Notes: a model not told the origin generated them from the sequence alone. 64,000 nucleotides of DNA from Kryptolebias marmoratus (GCF_001649575.2 NC_051433.1:22582901-22646900); one strand, 5' to 3'. Shown: positions 53,101-64,000, counted from the first letter of the stretch. Numbers and translations: made by a program.

Positions 53101-53275
53101 TGTATATCTACATCAACCCAATTCAAGATGGTCGCTGCAGCTAATCAACCATGCCAAACGCTTAAATGGCTATAACTCAGCCACTGTTACAGATAGTGAG
53201 CTAAAACATGTTTGTTTAAACCTTTGGTTTCGTCTGCCACTCTGCAGGGCGATACGCGTTCCTCCAAGGGATGCA
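53098..53275 (+). repeat. Dispersed repeat family D, copy 2
   Basis: AACCCAATTCAAGATGGTCG, ATGGCTATAACTCAGCCA and GGGCGATACGCGTTCCTCCA correspond to the other two copies. Confidence 0.65.
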
Positions 53276-53993
53276 GCTCTTTTTGTTTTGAACTTTGAGC
53301 AGATAATTACACAGTCGAAGACAGGCCCGTTTTAGGAGCCTGAGTGAATACTGAGTCATCTGTTTCTCACAGCTCAGTTTGGACACACCTACAGTAGGTT
53401 TGAAGTCTCTTTAATTCAGCTATAGTTTTCAGAAGAACCACCAAATTCTGTAAAACCCAGAGTTAACAAATTCAGCTTTTGCATTTTGTGGGGGGAAAGT
53501 GGTTAGACTCAGCACTTCTTGAGAAAAGAAGTGGTTTTTAAAAGGGAACCAACATGGTTCTGTTTTATTCTTTTTTCTTTTAAATCAGAATTGGACTGTT
53601 TTTTGAATTTTTTTTTAAATAATAGTTCTTTCATTTCGGTCGCCTACAGCTGCACCAAAGTGTTTTTGAGGTCATTCTTTTTTTATACTCCACAGCTTAA
53701 GTAACAGCCTGGAAGCTGGTGTTGTATATCTTCACATCCCCATTGAAATGAACGCCTCATATCTTGAATGCCTCCAGAGATAATTTGGTCTCAAATTGTT
53801 GCTTAGAGTCAAGGATTTACCAATTACATATCAGAGGCAGAAACAGGTTTTTGTCCATAACTTAAAAAAATACAATTTATCTATAATTAAACTGTGTTTC
53901 AAATCACTTGGGTAGTCATTTTATTTCATCTGCATGTTATTTGTAGCTATTATAATGACAGTTGTGACGGGTCTATATTTCTGTCTTCCTCAG

Positions 53994-54142
53994 TGGTACT
54001 CCTGGTGTTGGGGTGCATCCTGTTCATTTCCCGATTCTTCACAGTCATCTGGAGGAACAAGTGGCGGCCCCTCTACTCGCTGGGTTCAGCCCGGCTCATG
54101 GTGTCCCCCCTTGACGGCAGCAAGTTCAAGATGTTTTTCTGA
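53994..54142 (+). CDS. Possible last exon of an unidentified membrane protein
   Basis: Preceded by a good acceptor (tctgtcttcctcag). The frame gives VLLVLGCILFISRFFTVIW, a hydrophobic transmembrane-like segment, followed by basic RNKWRPLYSLGSARLMVS and PLDGSKFKMFF, then TGA at 54140-54142. G+C is clearly higher than in flanking DNA and third positions are G/C-rich, as in a real fish exon. I do not recognise the protein. Upstream exons were not found in this window, and the nearby 100-N gap could hide one. Confidence 0.45.
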
Positions 54143-54299
54143 GGGGGAACGCGTAGCTCTCAAGCTGCTGGAGGATTTGAACTCTCAGCCCACACAAAGT
54201 CTTATTTTTATGTTCCCTCACCACTTTGCTTTGTTCAGAGGTAAATCTCAGTTTTAAAGCGAGTCTTTGCTTACAGAACATGAAAAAAAAAAGGCAACT

Positions 54300-55300
54300 C
54301 TTTCTCTTTGGTTACAAGTTAAACAAAACTTTCTGTGCAGAAAGACTTTCTTTAACATACATTGCAACTAGCTGCCTACTAACAGATTATTAAAACACGC
54401 ATATTACTTTAAAGGCAAAAAGATTAACATTATGCCACTTCCTATCTTTTTGCACTTTTAATGTCCGTTTTTTTTTTTTTACTGTGAAAACACGCTATTA
54501 TTTACTATCAAAATATTATGAGTTCCTCCCAATATACCGGTGTAATATGAAGTAGTTACTGTTTGATTTGCCAATAAAAACACTTTGATATCAGTTGTTA
54601 TACAATTTGTTCAGATTTTATCACCACTCAGCAGAAAAGCTTTGAGACTGAAGGAATTAGATTTGAATTTCTCATCATTACAAGTTCACTGAGGTATTTT
54701 TAAGGCTAATTGTTATAATAATGTAGTAATGTTGGGGGTCATCAGTTTCAGTGTGAACTAAACTTAATCTAGCCACTGTTGTAAGCTCAAGTGGAAATTT
54801 GTTATGTGCTGCTTAAAAACCATCTTTAACTAAGTTACCAAAGAGTGGTCTTGAACGTAACTTTCTTTAAATTCATACTAAAGTCTCAAACCTAAAGGTC
54901 AACTGCAAGCATGCATCGTTGGAAACCTTCCTGTGAGTTATTTCACTTAAAAAGAGATTTCAAAACAAGATCAAGAACATATTGTTTGAAATCGTATAGA
55001 TAATAAAATCCTAAAATCATTTCAAGAGGAGCTGAAGTGAAAAGAGGTGGAACATTTTGTTGTGCCTGTTGGGAGTCGAGCTGCAGGGTTTTGAACAAGT
55101 TACAGATGAGAAAACAGACTGTTAAAGGGACCGTTACAGCAGAACCTGAGGGAAATAAAGGATTATTTTCACAAAGTTTATGAGGAACTTAACCTTTAGA
55201 AGGGCTCTGAAAACACTGGCTCTGACAACAGCTCTTTGTTAGTTGTTGCCCAAAGGCAAAGCCGTGAAAATGTTTTTGCCTGTGTCTGTGTTTGTAAGTA
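54300..55300. other. Intergenic, A/T-rich
   Basis: Follows the possible terminal exon. No gene recognised. Could include its 3' UTR (AATAAAAAC at about 54573). Confidence 0.4.
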
Positions 55301-55304
55301 AGTA

Positions 55305-57290
55305 AAACATTATTTATATAGCACCTTCCATAGATAAAATCAGTCCTTTACATAAATACAGGCTTAATAAAAAACTAAATCAGTACAAACAGCTGATAAA
55401 AACAGTAAGTAGAACATTTAACCAAAAGCTTGTCTGAATAAAAATGTCTTAAGCTGCTTTTTAAATGGAGTCAACAGAGACGGCCACAGAGAGACAGGAG
55501 CTGGGCGTTCCAGTCTGCGGCCTAGTGTTGTGTCATACATGAACGAATCTTTTGAGTAAACGAACTGAACCTATTCACTGATTCGTTCCTTACTTAGTTC
55601 AGCTGAGTTCATTGAGAGAGGAGCTTCCGCGTTCTGTGACTCACTTATGACGTAAATCTAAACGACAGCGGCCTGTGCCGTGTGGGCGGGGAGGGACTGT
55701 TGTCGACACCTGAGCAAATGTGACTTGAGATTCATTCACTGTAAATAAACTCCACGTATCACTCAGTGAACAAAACTGTCTGACTCTAACCGTTTCCTCC
55801 TCGCAGGGATTTGCTCTTAGGCTTTTGGCAGCGGCATATGTTTATCCAGATTAACTGCTAATGTTGAGTCAAGCTTCATGAAAATAAACGCACACACACC
55901 CGGTACCCATTAGGGATTTATTCAGTAAATGTACTGCTGATTCACGCATGCACAGAAACAACGTACTGCCACGAAGGAGTGATCCATATAATGAACGACA
56001 CTTTCTGTTTGAAGTATGTTGATGTTGGTCTCTGTCTGCATCTTTGAAATATTTTTGAGTGTCTTATAAGCCCATGGGGGCTGGGCATCTTTTATGGTGT
56101 ATGGCACAAAAGAAATAAACTAAACTAACTAGCTAACTAACTAATAGAGTGTGTGAACTGAAGGATTTGGTGAACGAATCTTTTGAACGAATCATTTTAA
56201 TGAACTGATTCTAGTGATTCAGTTCACTCAAAAGAGGTGCTGTTCCCATGACTACCAGGGGCTATGGCCTGAAAGGACAGGTCACCCCGAGTTTTAAACC
56301 GGGTCTTAAGGACCTTTAGGAGGTCCAGGGCCTGAAGTCAGGGAAGACTGAAGGGTGCAAGCTGAAGAATAAGGAATCAATATTTCAGTGATGTCCATTT
56401 AAAACTCTAAAAGTCAAGACTAAAAATTTTAAATTAATTCCACATTCAACAGGTAGCCAATGTAGAGAAGATAAAAACAGTGTAATGTGAGACCTTCTGT
56501 TAATTCCTGTCAAAAGCCTCGCAGCAGCGTTCGGAACCAACTGGAGACGAGTGACAGCAGAGTTGTTAAAACAAGTAAAATTGGAATCACCGTAATCTCA
56601 ACGAGAAGAAATAAAACCATGAATAATCATCTCCAGGTCAGATATGGATAACACTGCCCTCAATTTCAAAAGATTTCTCAAACAATCAAAGCAACCTTTT
56701 ACCAGAAGTCTCGAATATCTGTCCAGAGACACTGACTTGTCAAACAGAGCACCGAGGTTTCTGAGGCTGGGCTGAGAAGAGGAGCCCAGAGAACCATGGT
56801 GCTGGTTGATCCAAGGAACTTTCTGTTCAGGACCAATGATCAGGCTTTCGGTCTTGCTAGAATTCAACTGAAGGCAGTTGTTAGCTAGCCAGGCCCAGCA
56901 CCATAGAGAGAGATCAGCTTGTATGGCACTGGCCAGGCCTTAATAAAGAAAACAAAAATTAGTAATTCAGCTAACTTGTGTGATTTTGAATCTTAGAAAG
57001 AACAGTACAGTTGAATGTTGTCAGCATGCAAATGGTAAGACACTTTGTTAAAGCTACTGATAATCTTCCCAAGGGGCCTGATATATAAAAGGAACAATAC
57101 AGGACCTAGGACTGAACCCTGAGGAACACCATACAATAACAGAGCAATCTTAGACGGTATGTCATTTGCAAACATGGAAAAGGTTCTGTTGCTCAGATAG
57201 GAAGAAAACCACTGAAGAACAGATCCAGAAATTCTCATTTTGCAGTCGATGTAACAGAGCTTTGTGGTTGACTGTGTCAAAAGTGTGTGT
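55305..57290 (-). mobile_element. LINE (Rex1/L2-like) with decayed reverse transcriptase
   Basis: Minus strand. About 57280-56990 encodes ISGSVLQWFSSYLSNRTFSM and YGVPQGSVLGPVLFLLYI, followed by HADN where an active enzyme has YADD. 56867-56598 encodes NSSKTESLIIGPEQK and LRNLGALFDKSVSLDRYSR. The 3' end at 55305-55370 has the common fish LINE tail with TTATTTATATAGCACCTT. The altered catalytic motif and frameshifts show it is dead. A separate element (55523-56254) is inserted in it. Confidence 0.85.
55523..56254. mobile_element. Non-autonomous DNA element nested in the LINE
   Basis: It interrupts the LINE 3' region between GTCTGCGGCC and CCAGGGGCTATGG. Ends begin TAGTGTTG and finish CATGACTA. 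Subterminal sequences TTTTGAGT..AAC..GAA and GATTCGTTC occur inverted at both sides. It contains a degenerate (CTAA)n tract at about 56115-56146. No transposase. Confidence 0.6.
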
Positions 57291-57324
57291 ATGCTTGTTT
57301 GTTTGCAGCGCTAGCAAAACATCT

Positions 57325-57420
57325 TATGTCAGTGTCAATGTCAAACTTATTTGTGTAGCACATTTAAAAAACAACAGCAGTTGACCAAAGTGTTTCACAA
57401 TTTACACCAACCGCCATAAC
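57325..57420 (-). repeat. LINE 3' tail fragment
   Basis: CTTATTTGTGTAGCACATTT and AGTTGACCAAAGTGTTTCAC, a frequent fish LINE 3' end. Confidence 0.55.
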
Positions 57421-57479
57421 ATAAAACAAATAATACTCAGAGATATTAGGCAACAAACAGAACAAACAGAACACACTTA

Positions 57480-57860
57480 TGAACCACTAGGTGGATTTTC
57501 ATGAAAGTTTTGTGAAAGTAATTATTTGGTGTAAGTTTACAACTGATTAACTTTTGGAGTCAGTCCAGTTTAAGATGGTCGACACAACCAACTGACCTTA
57601 GAAAATACAAGAATGGCTATAACTCAGTCAGTTTTACAGATATTGTGGTGGTAGTAGCTGAGAGTCAACCTCAACAGATACTCTGAACGCTAACACATTT
57701 CACAAGTTCTCAAATATCAAATGATACTGTGTATCATGTCATTTACAAGGTTTCACCCAGACAGCTATAACTTTCCTTTCTCATCATAAGATGATTTTAG
57801 TTTATAACTCTAGCATGAAAGGTGGTGAACGATATGCATTCCTTCAAGAAATGCTAGGCC
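57480..57860 (+). repeat. Dispersed repeat family D, copy 3
   Basis: GTCCAGTTTAAGATGGTCG, ATGGCTATAACTCAGTCAG, GTGGTAGTAGCTGAGAGTCA and GAACGATATGCATTCCTTCA, matching copy 1 in order and orientation. Confidence 0.7.
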
Positions 57861-57919
57861 TACTGTAGCTGCATTGTCAAATACCACCGTCAAGGTTTAA
57901 TGTTGACAGTTTTCTATCA

Positions 57920-60345
57920 TCAGGGAGTCCAGCAAGGCCTTCGAAGAGTTTGTGGTTTACTTTCAGAGGGGCAGATAAATTGTGAGTCAACAATGTAAAC
58001 AACCTCCCAGCAAACTTTCTTTTAAATTTGCTGTTGTGTTGTTTGAGATTTCTCTAAGGCAGGCCTCCATATGTGTCTCTATTAACCCTAGATGCACATG
58101 TTCAGTCATTAAAGCATACCCACCACCAGAAAACCTCTGGCTCCTGCAGTGGATCTGAACACATCAAACAGCTCAGTTTCACTGCATCCAACTTGTGCCT
58201 TTTCTTTCAGTTTCCCTTCTTAGCCTCATGAGGGGGAAGTTCTTCCTAAGCAGTAAGAAGTAAATCTGCACATGGATACATGTTAGACATCACCACAAGC
58301 TGATCTTGCACTTGCATCTTGGGAAGTATCTGTCACTAAGCTGTCAGTTCCAGACCCTTTCAGTCCTGGGAGATGTAAGATGGGGCCTCCACAGACTGGA
58401 CTTGTTTGTTCAGTAACGTCCCACACATGCTCCACTGGATTGAAGGCTGAAGAATTTGGAAACCAAGCAAGACTTTAAAGTTTCCGTGCTTCTAAAACTA
58501 CAGTTGGACCATTTTATACACAATGTCAGGGATGAATCACAGGACCCAAAGGTTTTCCAGCCTCCTTCTGGCTGACTGGCTGCCAGACCAAAAATAAACA
58601 TTGTTTTTCAAATGTTAAATTAGTACCAAATATTTAACAGGTCTATGTAGAAAGACAAACAAAACAAAACAAAAAAATGCTCTAAAAAGTGCAAATGTAT
58701 ATATTTCTGTATTTATCATTGAGTGTGTTAAGTTTCTGCAGTTTCAGCTACAATAATTTCTGTCTTCTGCCTCCCAAAAACCTAAAACTGTGTCACTATT
58801 TAGAATTATTGAGAAATATAGAAAACACTCAAGATCAAGCTTTTGATTTATAGTGTTTCATCTTAACTTTAGTCACAGAATGCTGTAAGAAGAGTGTCCT
58901 TACTACTGTTTTCAATAAAAGAGGGCATCTGATTGAATTTATCAATCAATAGCAAATTGAACTGGATATTGTAGGAAATCAGTAATATTTAAATTACTTG
59001 ATTTATTCCCCCTATAGTTTAACAGTTTTCAACAACTGAGGGATAAATGTTCATTACAGGCAGTTTTATTTATTTATTGTGTTCTATATATGCAGTAGAT
59101 GCAGTATATATATATATATATATACATATATTACAGAAAAGACACAAGAATGAGAAAATGCAGAATGACTAACAAGTTTTTGAGGATACACAGAGAAAAA
59201 TAGGATCACAGATGGAGTAAAAAAAAGTCTAAATGTCCTGTTTTGATTAAAATAAAATTCGGTGTTTACTAGTTATAACATAAAATGTTTGATGTCTTTT
59301 TGATGCCCTCTAATGTTCAGAATTATGAACTACAAATCTATACATATCTGTTTTAGACATAACTTTTGCACATATAATCAGAATATTGTTCTGTCTATAG
59401 TGTTTGTGTCATTGCAATACCTGCAGTATGCGTGTGTTTTGTGTTTTGTGTGTGTTACAGCTTAGCATTTATGTTGTCAGGCTGCTACCTTTAAACTGGT
59501 GGGTGGTGCTGCAGTATCTATAAAATGTGCATAAAACCAACCAAAATAAAGGTACATCCTTCATGTTTTCACAAAAACATGGAACTGCATCCCTCTCTAA
59601 GCACTAGAGAAAAACCTTTTTGCAATTTGGTGGTCCTAAAATTGAAATATTTTTACTGTTATAATTACTGAAATCTGTAAATCTAAACCATTATACTTTG
59701 TGAATGACCATAGTAGTTTGTGGGGAAAAAAATGGTGCTTTCAGTAATTATGCTGCATTTTCTATCTTCATCTTGAGGTGCATGCAGCAAAAACTGTTTG
59801 CAAATTTAAACAGATATACACATCGAGCCTTCAAATGTTTTTATTGGTTTTATCAAACTTTCAGTCTAACAACATCACTGAAACATGTTTAAATCCAAAC
59901 CCTGTGTTAAACTTGTCAGAGGGTGAAAAAGAGAATTTTATTTCACAGGTTTGCACAACTTTAGACATTAGAAGTGATATTGTGTTGTACAGTGAAATGG
60001 TAATTTATCATGCAGGATACTTGGTTCAGTATTATTATTTACAATTCCACAGTTAAATGCAAATATCTCAGTATGCCTTATTCAGTGCTCTGTTATAGAT
60101 AGCATCAACATAATAAGTGGAATAAAAAAAGCCTCTGTTGTGATCTGCACTACTTGTTCTGTCAATATTCTGAGGTGTGTTTATTCTTGTTTGGTTCACT
60201 GAGCATACACGCTGTTTTGTAGGAACCTGCTGTTCCACATCCTGCACACAGTCTTTGCAGCACATATAGCCACAGTCACAGCTGTTGGACACTTAGAAGC
60301 TGTTTTTAATTCAGTTCCATTTCATTGTATTTTATTGTTTTGCAA
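57920..60345 (+). repeat. Repeat copy B (long, continuous copy)
   Basis: Continuous repeat of about 2.4 kb. Its 57920-59818 part matches copy A inverted and its 59818-60345 part matches copy C inverted. The two matches meet within one or two bases at GATGTGTA/TATCTG (reverse complement). Includes an (AT)n run at 59104-59130. No intact coding region. Confidence 0.87.
59104..59130. repeat. (AT)n microsatellite
   Basis: AT repeat within repeat copy B, absent from the matching part of copy A. Confidence 0.85.
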
Positions 60346-60604
60346 ACACAATTAAATATTATGTGATCACGGCTCACAAAATATTTTGCAAAATTGTTCC
60401 CCCACACTAAATGACCCAGTGAAATAACATGCTATATTCAAAAAACAAAATAATATAGCTGTTTCACCTCTTCTGCAGTTAAAGCTCAGTGAAAAGACAT
60501 AAAACCAGAGGTCTGGCTGACCTAAAAACACATAAATTTGAAAAGAATTTTTAGCCAGGAGAATCTTAAACAAGTTATTGCAATTATAAACAAAAACAGG
60601 TGAA

Positions 60605-60670
60605 GTGAGATTTATTTATATAGCACTTTTCAGCAACAAGGCGATTCAAAGTGCTTTACATCATAAATAA
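60605..60670 (-). repeat. LINE 3' tail fragment
   Basis: TTTATTTATATAGCACTTTT then CAAGGCGATTCAAAGTGCTT, a very common fish LINE 3' end, followed by an A-rich stretch with (AACTA)n-like runs to about 60930. Confidence 0.6.
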
Positions 60671-61114
60671 AAACAGAATCCAATACACCAGGTACATAAT
60701 AAAACACAAAAAAAGAAAGAAAAAACACATCAATCATGTATAATCTAAATGAAATATAGGATAATCTAAATAAAATCACGAAACCAGGCATATTTAAGGA
60801 TGAACTAAAACAGTCAAAATAGTAGCTAAAATAATCTAAATAAAATCATGATAAAGTTAAAGCTGAACTAAACAACAATTAGGAATCTAACAATATCTTA
60901 AGTATGAGCTAAGATAAACTAAACTAAACTAAATGTACAGGAAGACTAAATAATCTAAAACATGACAATGCTAAACTAACGGTACCGAACTTTCTAAAAG
61001 TACCCCAGGCCCGCTAGACAGCCGACGTAAAAATGACTAAGATAGTGAAGGAGGGAAGGGGGGTGGGGGGTTGGAGTGAGAGAGATGACCCAGAAACAGT
61101 GGAAAGTGTGCGTA

Positions 61115-61141
<27 letters not shown>
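61115..61141. repeat. (TG)n microsatellite
   Basis: Perfect TG repeat of about 13 units. Confidence 0.95.
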
Positions 61142-61145
<4 letters not shown>

Positions 61146-61329
61146 GTGGTGGAAGACGATGTGGTGCATGTTGTATGAGTGTGTCTGTGTGTTTGCAGAT
61201 AAGTCCATGAATCACGTCACAGAGGCCATTGTCTTTGATATTGTGATGGAATGTTTATCAGCGAGCCCAGAGCAGATCCACAGATGTCCTTAGCCAATAA
61301 CACTTTAGATATATTTAGGAGCTTGCTTT

Positions 61330-62160
61330 TTAACCCTGGGTTACACTTCCCCCCCCTTGGAACATGCAAGTCCCTTTGCATGTGGTGGGTTGGATTGAAA
61401 TGACAGGGAAACTGGAGTCCTTCAAAGTAGTTTCAAGGTCTGTCTCTGTCAAAGCACTGGTGAAAGCAAGGCTTAGACCATGAAATAGGGACTGCGCAAT
61501 AGATAGGAGTGGGTTTCCTAACTGGCCATATTGGAGCCTGTTTGGTCGATTAGATGGTCTTTCTGAGTGTCTCACCGGATTTGTAGTCTCATGACTTGGG
61601 TTCATAGGGTTATCATCCTCTGACACATTTCCTTCTGCCGAGTCATTTTTGTTGGATACAGCTTTACTTTCACGATCATTATCATTGGTCAACTGTTCTG
61701 TATCTGCTTCTGTTTCAACCGTCACTTCAGTGGGGACTACTGGGTCACAGCCATGTTTGTCATCACTGTGCGCATCGGCCAATGTTTGGTTTCAGGCTTG
61801 ATGGTGTAGACTGGTAGATCACCAGCTTGTTCCACCACGACATACATGTCTGTCTCCCACTTATCAGCTAGTTTATGCTTGCTCCTAAGGCGAATGGCTC
61901 GCACCAAAACTCTGTCCCCAGGTTCTTGTTTAGAAGGTTTTATACTCATGTCGAACCTGGCTTTATTTCTGCCTGCCATTTTGCTAGCATTTTGGGTTGC
62001 CAGTTTGTAGCTTTCTTGGAGGACTGCTTTCAATTTCTCCACATATTGTGAGTGGGACTTGAAACTTCTGCTTTGGAAGGGTAGGTTGAATGCTAGGTCA
62101 ATGGGTAACCTTGGTTGACGACCAAACATTAATTCATAAGGTGCAAAACGAGACAAAATT
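61330..62160 (-). pseudogene. Ty3/Gypsy retrotransposon pol 3' end (integrase C-terminal part)
   Basis: First frame (62156 down to 61740) reads FAPYELMFGRQPRLPIDLAF, then KMAGRNKARFDMSIKP and GDRVLVRAIRLRSKHKLADK: the region after the integrase core and the beta-barrel-like module of Ty3/Gypsy integrases. It stops after KHWPMRTVM. A second, overlapping frame (61782 down to 61330) continues with an acidic Asn/Asp-rich tail, PNRLQYGQLGNPLLSIAQSL and a TAA inside the LTR start. The frame switch shows a frameshift. The catalytic core, RT and gag are absent. Confidence 0.85.
61345..61361 (-). other. Polypurine tract and start of the 3' LTR
   Basis: On the minus strand a purine run (AAGGGGGGGGAAG) at 61347-61359 is followed at 61345 by TGTAACCCAGGG, a typical Ty3/Gypsy LTR start. 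The LTR would extend to lower coordinates. Its other end was not identified. Confidence 0.6.
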
Positions 62161-62368
62161 GAAAGTAGGAGAAAAAGTTCTCATTATTGATCAGCCAAAC
62201 CCTTTATGCTCCTGCACTAAAACTAGTCTTTTGTGTGCAGCAGCTATGTAGTGGGAACTTTGAACTGAACAAATTTTGTTCAGCCTCAACCCTTTGCTCA
62301 GTTTCATAAAACATCTGTCAATCTTTAACTGTATCTTCCAGAAAACATAGGTCCACAGCTTCTCAACG

Positions 62369-62468
62369 NNNNNNNNNNNNNNNNNNNNNNNNNNNNNNNN
62401 NNNNNNNNNNNNNNNNNNNNNNNNNNNNNNNNNNNNNNNNNNNNNNNNNNNNNNNNNNNNNNNNNNNN
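62369..62468. other. Assembly gap (100 N)
   Basis: Placeholder gap immediately before the first arm of the palindrome. Confidence 1.
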
Positions 62469-62578
62469 AGAAAAAGCTGCTGCGAAACTCTTTTTATGAT
62501 TTATGATGAAACAGTGAGCTGTACGTTTAGGACAAGATTTAAAAGGCTGAGTTAATAAAAGTTAGACTGTAGACTCAC

Positions 62579-62678
62579 CTATGCCCGCTCCGGCCAAGGC
62601 GTTAAGGACCAAAACGGTTACATAAACCAAAACGCACAAGATAATGATCAAAATTCGGCTCAGGATGATGTCCCTCAT
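62579..62678 (-). CDS. First coding exon of an unidentified membrane protein, mirrored copy
   Basis: Mirror image of 63699-63798. The next exon would lie below the N gap and was not found; the DNA there is a Gypsy relic. This copy is probably non-functional or an assembly duplicate. Confidence 0.4.
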
Positions 62679-63019
62679 TTTAGCTGCTTCCCCGCCGCGT
62701 TTCGGAAAGCTGCTGGACCACAGGTGTGGACAGCCACGAGCGCGCTGTACACTGTGGTGCCTTCACGTGAGTCACGTAAACGCCCCTTTCTCCTGGAGCG
62801 AACGGTTGTACAACTTTTGGTCCGTCGATCTCTGCAGCCCTGACACACTCAAACACCCAAGACTCCTGCAGAGACAGTTTTTGAAGTTGAACCAGTTGAC
62901 ATCCAGCCTGTTACTGAGACAGAGACTGGCTTCTCACAAGTGTCTGGGTTAGCTGATATGTATGGGGTTCCATTAGTGCCAAAAATATGTTTATGTGTCT
63001 ATGTAAGGCGTGTATGTAG

Positions 63020-63345
63020 CATGCTATGTGTATGTTAAGTGATATGTAAGGTGATATGAAAGGTGATATGTTAAGTGATATGTAAGGTGATATGTATGGT
63101 GATATGTTAAGTGATATGTTAGGTGTATATGTGAAGTAATATGTAAGGTGCAAATGTTAGGTGATATGTTAAGTGTGTATGTATTGTAACATGCCTATAT
63201 ACTGCGTTGTGTCTATGTTCCGCACATATCATTATGTCACTTAACATATACACCTAACATATCACCTAACATATCCCTTTACATATACACCTAACATATC
63301 ACTTAACATATCACCATACATATCACCTTACATATCACTTAACAT
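63020..63345. repeat. Tandem repeat at palindrome centre (unit about 12-14 bp)
   Basis: Units of the type GTGATATGTTAA / GTGATATGTAAG on the left half and their reverse complements on the right half. Unit sequence drifts and copy order differs between halves. Confidence 0.9.
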
Positions 63346-63606
63346 ACACATAGCATGCTACATACACGCCTTACATAGACACATAAACATATTTTTGGCA
63401 CTAATGGAACCCCATACATATCAGCTAACCCAGACACTTGTGAGAAGCCAGTCTCTGTCTCAGTAACAGGCTGGATGTCAACTGGTTCAACTTCAAAAAC
63501 TGTCTCTGCAGGAGTCTTGGGTGTTTGAGTGTGTCAGGGCTGCAGAGATCGACGGACCAAAAGTTGTACAACCGTTCGCTCCAGGAGAAAGGGGCGTTTA
63601 CGTGAC

Positions 63607-63614
63607 TCACGTGA
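63607..63614. promoter_or_regulatory. TCACGTGA E-box upstream of the membrane-protein exon
   Basis: Palindromic E-box 85 bases before the ATG at 63699, in a G+C-rich stretch; mirrored at 62763-62770. Resembles sites for bHLH-zip factors. Function inferred only from position. Confidence 0.35.
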
Positions 63615-63698
63615 AGGCACCACAGTGTACAGCGCGCTCGTGGCTGTCCACACCTGTGGTCCAGCAGCTTTCCGAAACGCGGCGGGGAAGCAGCTAAA

Positions 63699-63798
63699 AT
63701 GAGGGACATCATCCTGAGCCGAATTTTGATCATTATCTTGTGCGTTTTGGTTTATGTAACCGTTTTGGTCCTTAACGCCTTGGCCGGAGCGGGCATAG
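63699..63798 (+). CDS. First coding exon of an unidentified membrane protein
   Basis: ATG at 63699 in the sequence aaaATGagg, coding for MRDIILSRIL then IIILCVLVYVTVLVLNALAG and AGI, ending at a donor (CATAG|gtgagt). It is a single hydrophobic segment after a short basic N-terminus: a signal anchor or first transmembrane helix. The preceding DNA is G+C-rich with CpGs, as expected for a promoter. The rest of the gene lies beyond the window to the right. Family not assigned. Confidence 0.6.
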
Positions 63799-64000
63799 GT
63801 GAGTCTACAGTCTAACTTTTATTAACTCAGCCTTTTAAATCTTGTCCTAAACGTACAGCTCACTGTTTCATCATAAATCATAAAAAGAGTTTCGCAGCAG
63901 CTTTTTCTAAATGTATGAAAAATGCTTTACGGATAAAAATAAAACGCAGTCGAATTCCGTGTAATTCCATGTAAAGTATACCCAAATTGTGGGGCTTTAT

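Larger units (their letters stand above)
62469..63908. repeat. Large palindrome (inverted repeat, arms about 0.7 kb)
   Basis: Positions x and 126377-x pair as reverse complements from 62469/63908 inwards. The arms look identical until the central tandem repeat region (about 63030-63340), where units differ. Both arms hold the same promoter-like region and first coding exon. Confidence 0.95.

Noticed and set aside
63020..63345. Regular short repeats that could suggest a CRISPR array
   Set aside because: Units are 12-14 bp, contiguous without spacers, in vertebrate DNA; it is a minisatellite at a palindrome centre.

Overview
This window is teleost fish genomic DNA. The genes are spliced with short introns and GT-AG boundaries, the encoded proteins are vertebrate chromatin factors, and the intergenic DNA is full of fish-type transposons (Tc1, hAT, Penelope-like, LINE, Ty3/Gypsy). 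Five runs of N mark assembly gaps, three of them exactly 100 bases. I saw no bacterial features, rRNA, tRNA or CRISPR array.

Region 1 (1 to about 20 kb, minus strand) holds dido1 (death-inducer obliterator 1), cut at its C-terminus by the window edge. Reading from 17.3 kb down to 1, its exons encode an acidic N-terminal part, a PHD finger, a basic linker, a TFIIS central domain, a SPOC domain and a long Pro-rich then Arg/Glu/Asp-rich tail. Its introns carry a Tc1 transposon and a small hAT-like element. The start codon is unresolved.

Region 2 (20.7 to 48.8 kb, minus strand) holds zmynd8 (RACK7/PRKCBP1), with the order PHD, bromodomain, zinc-binding linker, PWWP, acidic/Ser-rich region, coiled coil, MYND. 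Twenty coding exons could be placed by hand. The first is a 14-base coding exon at 48,756-48,769, more than 12 kb upstream of the second. The zmynd8 stop codon lies less than 1 kb from the probable dido1 5' region, so two histone-mark readers sit head to tail. Both proteins are nuclear: the DIDO PHD binds H3K4me3 and the ZMYND8 PHD-bromo-PWWP module reads H3K4me1/H3K14ac (family knowledge).

Region 3 (zmynd8 5' introns, 28-48 kb) is repeat-rich: a hAT-like element, LINE fragments, a repeat with nuclear-receptor-like half-sites, and a decayed intronless coiled-coil gene split by a Penelope-like insertion.

Region 4 (49-64 kb) is mostly repeats: an inverted pair of about 2 kb repeats around a possible last exon of an unidentified membrane protein, a decayed LINE with a nested insertion, a Ty3/Gypsy pol relic with its polypurine tract, and a large palindrome (62,469-63,908) that carries the first coding exon of an unidentified membrane protein once on each strand and abuts a 100-N gap.

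The observations most worth checking are the remote zmynd8 first exon, the repeat trio whose breakpoints coincide, the terminal palindrome, and the unassigned exons and ORF. No wholly new system could be demonstrated.
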